DNA of 64,000 nt from Cocos nucifera (lineage: Eukaryota; Streptophyta; Magnoliopsida; Arecales; Arecaceae). Location of the stretch: positions 41,268-105,267 of the forward strand of contig QRFJ01007155.1 in the NCBI GenBank assembly GCA_006176705.1. The letters run 5' to 3'. Each line of letters starts with the position of its first letter. Position 1 is the first letter of the stretch. The position numbers and the translations under genes are program-made. Positions 24,840 through 37,228 of this stretch are shown here, piece after piece. The notes beneath the pieces are model-generated. The model had not been told where the DNA came from and searched no databases. It saw only the letters and a list, made by a program, of their open reading frames with translations.

Positions 24840-25660
24840 ATGTCTGCATCCAATCCACTGGCCCGTATCTTGGACACCCATAGACTAAGCAGACTCAATT
24901 ATAAGGATTGGCTTCAGAACTTCAAAATTATTTTGGGTTCTGAGAAGTTAAATCTTGTATTGGACCAAGATCCTCCCACCTTATCAGTCCATCCATCCAC
25001 TGAATAGAGAGCGTCTCTTGACAAATGGATAGATGAAGATAACAAGGTCAGATACTACATATTGGGCTCAATATCTGATGAGCTTCAGCGCCAACATGAA
25101 GATATCAAGACTGTCCACTAAATGTTGGCTCACCTGCAAGAGTTGTTTGGTGAACAGAGTCGTGCAGCCAAATATTAGATCACTAAATGACTATTTAAGA
25201 CTAAAATACGTGATGGACAGTCAGTCCAAGATCATTGTCTAATGATGATCAAGGACTTGAAAGAGCTTGAGAAGCTCGAAGTGAAGTTAGACCAAGATCT
25301 ACAAAATGATATAATTTTGCAATCCTTGACTGATGCGTATGGGCAGTTCATCATGAACTACCATATGCATAAACTTTAGAGTACTCTATAATTATGAACT
25401 GCTGAGCATTCTATGAAAGGTTCTAAAGGCTCAGTACTTGCTATGGAATGGACATCTTCCAAGAGAAAGTCTTTTAGAAAGAAGAAAAAGTCTGTGAAAA
25501 GGCTAAAGATGGAAGGTGGAAAGAAAAAGAAGGGAGAGCTGAAGAAGAAGGCCGCTGACAAAGAAAAGTATTTCCATTGTAATACTGACGACCACTAGAA
25601 GTGGAACTACCCTATATACCTTGCCACCCTAAAGAATAAGAAGGAGACAGGTCCTTCTGG
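24840..25660 (+). pseudogene. C4 gag remnant
   Basis: The start at 24840 gives MSASNPLARILDTHRL, identical in its first 16 residues to the C6 gag start; the upstream ATG at 24822 would only add six residues. The gag core (NYKDWLQNFKIILGSEKL) is readable. Stops follow at about 25005 (Gln or Glu position), 25116, 25176, 25188 and near 25377, all in the same frame. A basic Lys-rich linker leads to a damaged zinc knuckle (YFHCNTDDH, then a stop, then KWNYP): the first and last Cys are both Tyr. Length from start to the protease is about 275 codons, as in C6. Confidence 0.84.
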
Positions 25661-27000
25661 AGTTATGCTCATTATTGAATCTAACCTTACGATTTCATCT
25701 GCATCCAGTTGGGTGCTTGACTCTAGTTCTAGTACTCATTTGTGCACTTCTATGCAAGGTCTTGAGGATAGCAGGAGGCTAAGGGATGGTGAGATGATCC
25801 TATGCATCAGAAATAAAGCAAGAGTCATTGCTGTGGCCGTAAAAACCTATCCTTTTTGACTACCATCTGGCTTAGATTTAGTACTTAGGGATTGTTATTA
25901 TGTGCCTGCCATAAGCAGGAATTTAATTTTTGTTTCATGTTTAGCACAAGAAGGCTATGTAATTAGTTTTCTTAAGGACCATTATAATATTCTTTATGAA
26001 AGAAATAAAATTACAAGTGGTTTCCTCATTAACGATCTCTATCAGTTACATATTGATGTATCTATCTTTAATATCGAGAAAAATGTGAATGCTGTAAAAT
26101 GACCCAGGGATAGTCCAAACGATAGGTATCTATGGCACCTAAGGCTAGGTCATATAGCAGAAGATAGGTTAACAAATTGGAAAAAAATTGAACTATTGAG
26201 TCCATTGACTTCCAAGTCATATCCAATTTATGAATCATGTCTTCATGGCAAAATGACTAAGCTGCCTTTTGTGGGACATGGGGAAAGGGCCATAGATCTA
26301 CTTATCCTAGTACATATTGATGTGTGCGACCCATTTGATGTGCCGACTAGAGGCAACTTTATCTACTTCATAATCTTTATCGATGATTTATCTCTGTATG
26401 GGTACGTGTATCTTATGAGATACAAGTCTGAAGCTTTTGAAAAATTCAAAAAATTCAGATATGAAGTAGAAAAGTAAATTGAAAAATCCACTAAGATTCT
26501 TCGATCAGATCGAGGAGGTGAATACCTTAGTCAGAAATTTCTTGACTATCTCAAGCAAAATGGCATAATCTCTCAATGGACTCTACCTGAAATATCTCAA
26601 CTCAATAGGATTTCAGAACGGAGGAACCAGATCCTATTAGATATGGTCCGATCCATGATGAGCTTCATAGACCTTCCTGATTTTCTTTGGAGACATAGTT
26701 TGTTAACTATAATATATTTACTGAATAGAATTTTCTCTAAAACCATTCCTACCACATCGTATAAGATATGGCATGGTAAGAAACTAAGTCTGAGTCATCT
26801 TAGAATTTGGGGTTGTCTGGCTCATGTCAAATGACAACAAGCAGACAAGTTAGATTTTAGATCCTTTAGAGCTCGATTTATAGGATATCCTAAAACATCA
26901 TTAGGATATTATTTCTACATTTCAAAAGACCATAATATGATTGTGAGTTGGCATGCCATCTTTCTTGAAAAATAATTTATTTAAGATAGCGGCATTGGAA
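25661..27000 (+). pseudogene. C4 protease and integrase remnant
   Basis: Protease has WVLDSSSSTHLCTSMQGL at 25709-25762. The catalytic LDSG found in C6 is LDSS here. The GAG-pre-integrase motif RYLWHLRLGHIAEDRL is at 26125-26170. The integrase core shows HIDVCDPFDV (first catalytic Asp kept, Thr and Gly changed) and RSDRGGEYLS (second Asp) near 26500-26530. A stop at 26475 lies between them. The C-terminal region has DLPDFLWRHSLL and LSLSHLRIWGC before a stop at 26832. The frame is not shifted through this 1.3 kb. A stop near 26972 sits at a Gln-like codon that is also a stop in C6. Confidence 0.84.
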
Positions 27001-28772
27001 AGTAGATCAAGCTCGAGGAGAAAGTCTTATAAGAGCAACGAGCTAAGGACTCTGTGGAACCAAATTAGGTTGAGCCAATACAATCACTACCTCCTCTACC
27101 TCATAGATTGAAAAGGATTTTCCATCCCCTAAAGAGGTACTTAGGTATTATCTAAGAGAAAGTAGAGAAATTTTTTCTCATAGGTAATGGGGTTCATGAT
27201 GATGATCCTAAAACCTATGATGAGGTGATATTAGATATCGACTCCAAAAAATGGTTAGAGGCAATGAAGTCAAAAATTGACTCAATGCACTCAAACCAAG
27301 TCTGGACCTTGGTAGATCCACTAGAAGGTATAGTACCTATTAGGTATAAATTGATCTACAAGAGAAAGATTGGTGCAGATGGAAATGTGGAGACATTTAA
27401 AGCTAGATTAGTGGCAAAAGGGTATAGTCAGCGCGAAGGCATTGACTATTAAGATACCTTTTCATCAGTAGCTATGCTAAAGTCCATCCGCACATTGCTT
27501 GCTGTTGTAGCCTATTTTGATTATGAAATATGGCAAATGGATATAAAAATAATATTTTTAAATGGATACCTTGAGGAAGATATCTATATAGAACAGCCAC
27601 TAAATTTCACATCCAGTGATGCTGATCATAAAGTATGCAAGCTGCAAAGGTCTATATATGGACTTAAGCAAGCATCTCAAAGCTAGAAGACTCAATTTAA
27701 TGATCTAATCAAATTATTTGATTTCATCAAAAATGAGGAGGAACCATGTATCTTGAAAAAGATCAGTGGGAGCGCTATTGTCTTCTCATACTGTACGTGG
27801 ATGATATCCTCCTTATTGGGAATGATATTCCCATGTTGACCACAATTAAAATATGATTATCTAAAGAATTCTCCATGAAAGATCTAGGAGAAGCATCGTT
27901 CATTCTAGGAATTAAGGTCTATATAGATAGACCGAATCAGATGCTAGGTCTTTCATAGAAGATGTACATAGAGGAAGTGCTAAAGAGGTATAGCATGGAA
28001 ACTCCAAGAGGGGTTTGGTACCCTTCAGACATGGCATTCATTTCTCCAAGAAGATATGCCCTAGCACACCTAAGTTGATAGAATGCATGAGCAAGATCCC
28101 TTATATTTCAACAATAGGGAGTCTCATGTATGCCATGTTATGTACACGACCTGATATAGCCCATGTTGTGAGTGTCACGAGCAGATATTAGTCAAATCCA
28201 GGTGAAGAACACTGAACTTCTGTGAAATGTATCCTTATGTACTTGAGAAGAACTAAGGATATGTTGTTGATTTTTGGTAATGGAGAACTCTAAGTCCAGG
28301 GGTATACAGACTCAAATTTTATGTCTAATATAGATGATTGAAAGTCGACATCTAGAAGTCTGTTTGTGTGTAATGGTGGTGCTGTCAGTTGAAAAAGTTT
28401 CAAGCAAACAGTGATAGTAGATTCTACCATGGAAGCAGAATACATCGCTGCATCAGATGCTACGAAGGAGGCATTCTGATTAAAAAAATTCATCACAGAA
28501 ATTAGAGTGATGCCATTAGATGCCATTCCTCTGTACTACGATAACAATGGCACCATAGCCCTTGCTAAGGAGTTGAGGTCTCACCAAAAATCCAAGCATA
28601 TCGAATGGTGATACCACCTCATCTGCGATTACCTCGAGGATGATTATGTCGAGGTCAAGAGAGTCAACTCCATAGATAATGCGGTAGACCCACTCACAAA
28701 GCCGTTGGGCCAGCAAAAGATCGAAATCCATCTTAAGAAGATGGGACATAGATTTGTAGCCAATTGGCTATA
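27001..28772 (+). pseudogene. C4 reverse transcriptase and RNase H remnant
   Basis: RT begins with WLEAMKSKIDSMHSNQVWTL and has DYEIWQMDIKIIFLNGYL, where the Trp-Gln pair broken in Alpha copies is intact. The YVDD catalytic motif is encoded at 27794-27805 but lies after a one-base loss near 27786. RNase H motifs (TMEAEYIAASDA near 28428, YYDNNGTIALAKE near 28535) are recognisable. The protein ends ANWL then TAG at 28770-28772, five bases before the polypurine tract, matching the end of the C6 polyprotein. Several more stops are present, so the enzyme is inactive. Confidence 0.85.
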
Positions 28773-28776
28773 GGTC

Positions 28777-28787
28777 AAGTGGGAGTT
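28777..28787 (+). other. C4 polypurine tract
   Basis: AAGTGGGAGTT directly precedes the 3' LTR start TGTTAGACATG. It is the plus-strand primer site. Confidence 0.78.
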
Positions 28788-30818
28788 TGTTAGACATGTG
28801 TACCCTAGAAGCCAGAATTGTCTAACACTTATAATACACATCTAAGGGCAAAATTATAATTTTGATTCAAAATAATAAAATGGATTATTTTCTATCACAG
28901 TGTGTATTTGAAAGTATCTATGATACATCCCTTGAGTTAATGGTAATCATAGTTCATATTTTCAAGAATTGAAAATTTAAGACATGCATTTTTATTATTA
29001 ACACATAAAGTGCTTCCGATTGTAGGATCATCATGAGGATGGTGATTAATTCGAAAGGTTGGTGTACGATCACTTCTTTAGGATAGATGAGTCTTGAGTC
29101 TATGGTGTAGAGACACCGGAGCGAGAGTACAGGTACTCATTAGAGAACGAGGGCACTGAACGTGACCACCTTGAGCAGTCATCAGGAAGTCTACCTTCTC
29201 GTCAATGACTGGCTCAAAGCTGTAGTGGTTTGTTTGGTTCTTTGATCTGAGGTGCATCAGTAGTTCATCTTGATGGTGTTATAGTTTGACTATACCATAA
29301 CTCGATCTCTTAGCCATTCGGAACACTGAGGTGTATGTTGGCTATAGCATATTCATTATAGAAATTGGATTGCACCAATAGGGTATCTATCTACCTCAGT
29401 AGATGAGGAGCAGCCCTATGATGATCATGAGAATCAAGTCCATAAGCCCATGGCCATGGTAGAGTGAAATAACAGAAAGAGTTTCTATTAGGATTTTTAC
29501 ATTGGACTTGAATTGAATGATTAATTCATATGATGGAAATTAGAGTTTGATGAGATCACCATAACCCTAATCCGATCGGAGCTCGAGATGGAAGAACTTA
29601 ATCACACAGATATCTGCATCAAGAGGTTCATTTTTAGTTCTGATGGGTTACCACCATATGTTGCTAGGTGTCACTGATGGATTTTGGGAACAATTAGAAT
29701 AATTTGGATGATCAATCATACTAGTTGTCTGAATCAAAAAAGTTCTGATCCATCGAAAGGTGTTTCGATGATGTCGATCATAAAGATTATGATATATCCC
29801 AATACCATATGAAATTGAACCTAACTAGGTCATACAAATGAGGGTTTGGATCTGGATATCATCAATTGGACTAATCCAGTTCAATTGATTTGAATAAGAT
29901 TCAATTAGGTTCAAGGAAATCATGCTAGCACATGATTGAACCTAATGTTCTCCTTTAACAATCATTAAGAGTTATCTCGATTGAGCCAAATAGGTTTGGG
30001 CTCACTCAGGAACCTTTACTTAGTCTGACTGGAGCTTGTCTAGGTCAGAAAAGGGTTGTCTTAATTTATAAGATAAATTTGAGACAATACCTAATATTTT
30101 CTATCACCTGCTAAATCTTGTCTTTGGACTTTGGTCAAATATTGATCTTTGATACTTAGACATCTAACCATGTATCATGCACCCATAGGAGAGAGCTTTG
30201 ACCCTTGTCCACCTGCTAAATAGCAGAAAGGCAAGGGATGCATGCCTAGGGAGGCATGCGCCCAAAGTGGATAAGGATTGGAGTCCCATATAGATGGGAC
30301 TCCAATTGCTTCATGCATTCAACTTGGGTGGCGCCAAAGAGTCATCTTTGATCAATCTTGGTGCCACCTAAGGAGGTTTGTGAGGGACTCTAATCTGATT
30401 GGATCAGATAATGTCATCCCATCAATCAAATTTAGATCTAATTGCATGAAGAGCAATGATTGGCCAAGATGATGTGGCACTGCATGGCGCAGCAGGATCT
30501 ATATAAACCCTATTTGCACCTAGGATTTTGATCCTCTACCCTTTGCCCATGCCATAAGGCTTCTCTCCCTCCCTCTCCATGCCACCTTCAGATCTTCTCT
30601 CTCCTCTCCACGCCCAAGAAGCTTTGGGCTCGAGTTTGGTGTGATCCAAGCAAGAGAAAGACGACAAGAAAGAAGAAGGCAGCATTATTGCAAGAGACAA
30701 CACCTGATCTCCAAAAGATGTTTTGAAGATCTTCAAGATCAGATCTAGATCTAATCTTTTGAGTATAGATTAAGAAGGAAAATATCTTTAGATCTTGCCT
30801 AAGTGGATATCGGTAGAG
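28788..30818 (+). repeat. C4 3' LTR, 3'-truncated
   Basis: The sequence follows the C4 5' LTR up to AAGTGGATATCGGTAGAG at 30818, equivalent to about 22708. The last 255 bp or so of a full Beta LTR are absent. Immediately after it, minus-strand Alpha LTR sequence begins. Confidence 0.85.
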
Positions 30819-30829
30819 ATCTTTAGATC

Positions 30830-33259
30830 TTTCGAGCACTATTGCTCCCCATCGGGGCCTTCGATGGCTGGTCACGATCGATCCGATTGATCATATATTT
30901 TTTAATTTTCTAGATATACCAAAAATTTGAACATAAATATTTGAGGATGATAAATAGGTGTTTCAAATTTGGTGGTGATCCGATGCTCACAGCACTCGAT
31001 CTCTCCACCCAAACCTAGATTCCCAAAATTAGGGTTTCACTCGGCCCAAAAATCCTGAAATACTAAAAATCCTATCACGCCCTCTTTGTGTAGAGTTCTT
31101 CTCAAAAATAAATTTTTATGGAAATATGACTTATAGATCTATAAAACTTATTTAGATCATATCTAAAAATTGGATATCCTTAGAGGTGAAAATCAAAAGA
31201 GAAGAGAGGCATGAGGGAAAAGTAAAGTGTTACAGGACCCTGCTCACCTTCACTCCAAGATTTTTTTTGCCCAAAAATATTGCCCAATTAATCTAAAACT
31301 TTTACCACATAATGATAACCCCTTTTATCATGTGCACAAAAACTATCATAATTTATTGACATGAATACCATGGGAAAAGTGAATGGAGAAAGATAAGGGT
31401 CGAGTGGTTGGGAGGATTTAACCACTTACTTGATTTCAAAAATTAAGTGATCCTCTTATCCTTATCCAACGCCCCCTCCCATATGTTTAACACGTAGAAG
31501 GACTTTCCTTCTATGTGTGCATATTTTGGTTTCTCCAAAAATATTCAACAAACAAAAGAGAGGGCATGGGAAGAAGATAAGGTTGGATTGGTTCCAACCT
31601 CCAACAAACTGAGTTGAATTCAAAACTCAACTTACTTTGAACCGGTCCAACCCTCGGACTAGGTCAAAAGAAGATAAAAGAGGTGGTGCAAAAACCTTCT
31701 GGGTGAGATAAAAGTGATGTACAAAAATTTTGAGCATGGAACAAGAGTGAAAAAGTCAAAAATGGTGGGTGCATAGGAGAGTTTGAATTCAAACTTCATT
31801 TGACTTGGTCCTAATTGGTTTCAACCAAATCAATTAATCTAGACCCAATTAGACCTACTTAAACCCAACCAAATTAGGCTTCCCCCAATTCAATAAAATT
31901 CTAATCAAATTAGAAATTAATTAGATCTAGGTTCTGATCAAATCAGGGTCAAAACTCCCATAGCGATTAGGTCATCTCATGACCTGATTGGGTCAAACCC
32001 AGTTGAATCAAATTCAATCATACTTGATCAAATCCTCATCACTCAATCAAATTAAGCTAATCAGCAATTGAATTGCTAATTAATTCTTTAAAAATATTTG
32101 AGTCCAAATCGGATGGGTTACTGGACAATAGAGTTCCATCAATATGAAACTCCTGAAGAATCCAAATCCAGAGGGACTCTTGATCCTAGTGTCCCAAATG
32201 AATGAAACTTACAATCTTAGACTCCCAGACCAGTGGGACTCCTGATCAGAAAGTCTAAGATGAGTAGGACTCAGAGTCCCAGTCCAGTGGGACTCTTGAC
32301 CACTGTGTCCTAGGTCATCAGGACTCATGATCAGCCATTAGATCAGGTAGGAACTCCATATGTGTGTGACCCCATAGGTTCGAATCCAAAGCTGGTAGCA
32401 TAGGAACCAATTTTCTATATCAATCAATGTAACCATCTAGCAATTGTACCCAACGTCCGGATAGGTTAAAAAGTTGCAACACAACAATGACGAACCTGTG
32501 GAATATGGTTACCGTATAATTCATTCCCTTGATCACGAAGCTCAAAAGGATGATCTAGGGTTTATTGTCAATCCTAAAATTCATCCACATTGAATTTCAA
32601 AATTTAGCTTCCATCATATGGACTAACCCGACCGAGGATTTGCTAAATTGAAATACAGTGATGCACTTTTTTCAACACTTGGAGGGATCAATCCCATCTT
32701 GACTCACACACCGATAAGCCAAGTACTTAACTACCCCCAGTAGCTTTCTATCACTGAATTAGAAATTCAAGTAGTCCAGTACCTAAGTATAGTGAGTTGC
32801 TTGCAAGTCATCATGGTGGTCTCAGGTCTAAGGGATACTTATACCCATATTCTTTGGGGCTAATCTTGATAGAAGAAAAGCTTCAAAGTAGGTTACGTTC
32901 AGTGCAGATATTTCCATATATCTCACTTGCATGCCATGCCAGTATCTCAACACTCCTTGGTTATGAGGACAACCAACCTATATGGCACACAACGACCTAT
33001 ACTCGATAAACATTATCGTCCTAAGTAACAATGTATCTTTTGGTCATGAACAATTTAAGGACTAAATGACAAATCCTCCTTTGTCAAATCTAGATAGTCC
33101 TAAGGACTTCATCACAACATAGGAGTTTATTAGAAGACAACAAAATTTATGATGAAAAATACCAAAATAAATTTTATTATTTGATAATTTATATACAAGT
33201 ACAATAAGTAGCACAATCGTCAACAGGCTGACGATTGGCTTTGGGACATATTTCCAATA
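30830..33259 (-). repeat. C5 3' LTR (Alpha), truncated at its terminus
   Basis: It matches 39320-41703 in order, including TTTCAAATTTGGTGATGA-like text near 30961 and 39431 and the terminal TTTCCAATA. On the minus strand it starts TATTGG, a G-to-A variant of TGTTGG that both LTRs share. It carries about seven units of the 31-bp repeat at 32124-32337. Confidence 0.85.
32124..32337 (-). repeat. 31-bp minisatellite in the C5 3' LTR
   Basis: About seven degenerate units (plus-strand words such as CAGTGGGACTCTTGACCA) occupy the position of the C2 minisatellite in reverse complement. The same array is present in the right LTR at 40566-40776. Confidence 0.7.
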
Positions 33260-33273
33260 ATCTCCAAATTGGA

Positions 33274-35000
33274 CTAAAGCCAATCGATGCAGTATCTAGT
33301 ACCTATCTTCGACCTGAAGTCATTGAACTCCTTCACCGCAATAGCTTTAGTGAATGGGTCGGCTAGGTTCTCCTTCCCATCAATCTTCTGAAGATTGACA
33401 TCACCTCGATCCATAATTTCTCAGACAAGATGGAAGCAGCATAGAATATGGTTCATCTGCTGGTGTGCCTTAGGTTCCTTCGCCTGAGCAATGGCTTCAG
33501 AGCTATTACAATAGAGCAAAACTAGACCATCGAAGGAGGGTGCTACTTCAAGCTCGATGATGAATTTTTTCAACCACACCACTTTTTTGGTAATATCTGA
33601 TGCAGCGACAAACTCTGCCTCACAAACTGAATCGACCATAGTGTGCTGCTTGGAACTCTTCAATCAGATAGCCCCACCATTAAGGGTAAATATATATCCC
33701 GACACATTCTTGCTATCATCATGATCAGACTAGAAACTGGAGTCTATGAATCCCACCAGTTTCAAGTCTGATTCACCATATACAAGCCACTGGTCCTTAG
33801 TATTTCTTAAATACTTCAGGATGATTTTAACAACCTTCTAGTGGTTCTTCCCTAGATCAGATTAGTATCACTCACTACCCCTAGTGACTATGCCACATCT
33901 GATCGTGTACATGTCATAGCGTACATGATAGAACCCACTATCGAAGCATATGGTATTCTACTCATATGCTCTCTTTCTAGAGGTGTTATTGGACAATCCT
34001 TCTTTGAAAGAAAAATTACATGACCTATTGGTAGATAACCTTTCTTGGAATTCTCCATGCTAAACCATTTTAGCACAGTATCAATGTATGTAGAATGGGA
34101 CAATCCAAGTAACCTTTTAGATCTATCTCTATAGATCTTTATCCCTAGGATGTAGGAAGCTTCTCCCAGATCTTTCATGAAGAATTATGATGACAGCCAG
34201 ATCTTTATTTTTTGCAATGCAGAGACATCATTTTTTATTAAGAGAATGTCATCCATATACAATACTAGGAATACTATTGCTGAACCATTAGCCTACTTAT
34301 ATATGTGGGACTCCTCTTCATTCTTAACGAAGCCATATATTTTGATTGTTCTATTAAATCGTATGTTCCAGCTCCAAGATGCCTACTTAAGTCCATAAAT
34401 GGACCTTTGAAGCTTACACACTTTTGACTCATCTATGGATGTGAATCCTTCATACTATATCATATACACCTCTTCATCCAGCTCTCCATTTAAGAAAGCC
34501 ATTTTCACATCCATCTGCTAGATTTCATAATCTAGATGGACAGCGATAGTAAGCACAATCCGAATAGGTTTGAGCATTGCCATAGGAGAGAACGTCTCAT
34601 CATAGTCAATACCATAATGTTGACAATATCCCTTGGCAACCAGATGGGCTTTATAGGTCTCCACCTTTTTGTCTGCGTCTCTTTTTCTTTTGAAGACCTA
34701 CTTACATCCTATGGATTTTATCCCTTCAGGTAGGTCAACCAATGTCCATACATCATTGACCTTCATGGATTTCATTTTAGATTTCATGGCCTCAAGCCAT
34801 TTCTCAGAGTCGGATCTCTACATTGCATCCATATAGGTGATTGGGTCCTGATCGTTCTCATAGAGTTTGATAGGATCCCCGTCCCAGACAAGAAAATCAT
34901 AGTATCTATTTGGTTAATAGGGTACTCTACCAGATCGTCTTAAGGGTGCATCTATAATAGGTTCTAGATCTGATCTAATCAAATCCAGCTTAAGTTCAAT
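33274..35000 (-). pseudogene. C5 reverse transcriptase and RNase H remnant
   Basis: The protein ends at a TAG at 33276-33274, after a DWL C-terminus, just inside the LTR. RNase H shows MKSSKQHTMVDSVCEAEFVA (33663 downward) and LLYCNSSEAIAQAKEPKAHQ. The RT C-terminal part (MKDLGEASYILGIKIYRDRS, from 34178) is open for 96 codons. The catalytic site reads YMDD at 34259-34248. A TAG (codon read from 34520 to 34518) replaces the Trp before QMDVK, as in the other Alpha copies. Frame changes separate the open pieces. It is one of the better preserved Alpha polymerases but cannot be translated whole. Confidence 0.85.
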
Positions 35001-36360
35001 AACTTGTGTCTGTTCTTCCACCTATCATACTTCATCAAGTTCGACCTTAGAGGCATTAATTCCTTCACCAAGGAACTTCTTTTCTAAAAAGACTGCCTTA
35101 AGACTGACAAACACCTTTTGCTCATCAGCAAGGTAGAAGTAGTACCCTTTAGTTTCTTTTGGATAACCTATAAAACTATACTTATCAGACCTAGGTCCAA
35201 GTTTGTCTGCCATTAAACATTTGACATAAGCCGAACACCCCCAAATTCTAAGGTGTGAAAGCATTGGCTTACGTCCTATCCATATCTCATATGGTATTTT
35301 ATTAACAGATTTACTCAGAACCTTATTTAGAATGTAACAAGCTGACTCGAGCGCATATCTCCATAGGGAGATCGGCAAATCAACAAACCCCATCATGGAT
35401 CGAATCATGTCCAATAGGGTTCGATTTCTCCTTTATGATACACCATTATGTTGTGGTGTTCTAGAAGAGGTCCATTGGGAGAAAATTCGATTCTTTCTAA
35501 GATATGTCAAAAACTAATTGAAAAGGTACTCACCCCCTCAGTCAGATCGAAGAGTTTTAATACTCTTCCCAGTTTGCTTTTCTACCTTATTTCAAAATAG
35601 TTTGAACATTTCAAATGACTCCGACTTATACTTCATTAAATAGATGTACCCATACCTCGATAGATCGTCTATGAAGGTTATGAAGTAGAAATATCCACCT
35701 CTGGCACTTGAGCTCATGGGTCCACATACATCCGAATGTAATAGACTCAAGAGTTCAGTGTCTTGTTCACCTTTTCTAATAAAAGATAATTTGGTCAACT
35801 TACCAAGAAGACATGACTCATAAGTCGGAAGTGATTCATAATCACTAACCTCAAGAATTTCTTCTTAAGCTAACCTGTTAATTCTATTCTTGCTAATATG
35901 ACCTAGCCTACAGTGCCAAAGGTAGACATCAGACACATCACTAATTCTAGGGCATTTACCGAAGGATTGAACCATGTTAACAGACATACAAAGTAAATAA
36001 TTTTTATTATTTAATTATCCAATCAAAATTATAATACCATTCAAAATGACATTATAAAATTTTTCTTTTATTGATATTTCAAAATCATTCATGGCCAAAA
36101 GGCCTATAGAAATGACATTCAATAAGAAAGTTGGATAATAATGACATTCATTAAGAATAATTTTATTTGAATTGATTACAAGATTCACGATTTCTAAAGC
36201 TAGAATTAGAACTTGTCTTCCATCTCCAACATTCGGAAATCTCTCACCTTGATCAAATCTCTTATTGACCTGCAAGCCCTGCATAGAATTACAAATATGA
36301 TAAGGACTTTCAATATCTAATACCTAAGAAGTAGAATCAAATAAGAAAAAATTATAAGGT
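35001..36360 (-). pseudogene. C5 protease and integrase remnant
   Basis: Protease text appears as MQGLQVNKRFDQGERFPNVG (from 36284), with the active-site region just before it damaged by a stop. The integrase core is open at 35798-35592, with HSDVCGPMSSSARGGYFYFI (first catalytic Asp kept). The second Asp region is present near 35555-35540 in degraded form. The C-terminal part is open for 129 codons (35414-35025), including MIRSMMGFVDLPISLWRYAL, KIPYEIWIGRKPMLSHLRIW and FIGYPKETKGYYFYL. Neighbouring gag and RT lie on the same strand in polyprotein order. Confidence 0.84.
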
Positions 36361-37228
36361 GTTATCATATAATTACCTTGCCTAGCAACCATTTGCTTCT
36401 TCCTCGACCTGTTTGGATCTAGAGAGGCAATGTACAAAGGACAGTTCCTCTTTCAGTGCTCCTACTTCTTGCATAAGAAGCACTCTGCTTGGCTCTGGTC
36501 GGGCTTGTGCTTCTTGGTCCAATCCTGTGCAGTCGTCCTAGGTTTGGTTGCACCTTCTTATTCTTCTTCTCTTTCTTAAAGGATCGACGATCAGAAGAAG
36601 ACCCTCCCACTATATTCACCATCTTCTTGTGGAGTTGGTGATCCTTCTCAAAGTTCTACAGCAACCCCAACAATCCAAGATAGTTGATTGCAAGCTTTGT
36701 CATTCTAAAATGAGTTAGGAAGGGGAGGAAGGACTTGGGTAAGGAATTAAGGATCGCATCCTTACCGAGTTGCTCATGTAGGAAAAAGCCCAGCTTGCTA
36801 AGATGCTCAATCATCTCGATCATGTACAATACATGATTGGTGACTGAGGCCCCATCCCTCATTCGAGCATTTAAAGTGGCACAACTTGTTTTATGCCTTT
36901 CAACATCGTCCGACGTGCCAAAGGAGTCATTCAACATTTGAAGCATCTCCTGTGGCTAGGTATTTCCAAACCTATGACTGAACTCATCATTTATTACTGC
37001 CAGCATTATACATCGAATGGTGGTGTGGCCATTGAGCTACTTTTGATAAGTATCTCAGACTGCTCTCCTAGCATTTGGGGATGGCTCCTTAGGTGTAGGA
37101 TCAGTTACAACATAAAGAATTCGCTCATGCTCTAGGATGATTTTCAACTTACGATACCAGCTATCGTAGTTGGATCTCATTAATTTGTCATTATCTAATA
37201 ATGATCGGAGCGATAGGTTGGTGGCCAT
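36361..37228 (-). pseudogene. C5 gag remnant
   Basis: The start codon at 37228-37226 gives MATNLSLRSLLDNDKLMRSN, matching C3. The upstream in-frame ATG at 37273 adds 15 residues of leader and is less likely. The core SWYRKLKIILEHERILYVV is followed by a stop near 37055. It continues as MLQMLNDSFGTSDDVERHKT from 36946. The zinc-knuckle region near 36480-36440 has stops but keeps the final Cys of the CxxC-H-C pattern that C2 and C3 have lost. The basic linker contains SFKKEKKNKKVQ. Confidence 0.83.

Larger units (their letters stand above)
20680..30818 (+). mobile_element. C4: Beta Ty1/copia element inserted in C3 RT
   Basis: C4 has a 5' LTR at 20680-22964, a primer site at 22967, a leader, gag-pol at 24840-28772, a polypurine tract at 28777 and a 3' LTR from 28788, cut at 30818. 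Everything reads on the plus strand. Its coding frame stays the same from gag to about 27780 but is interrupted by stop codons, so decay is mainly by base substitution. The last 270 bp or so of the 3' LTR are missing where C5 begins. Confidence 0.88.
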
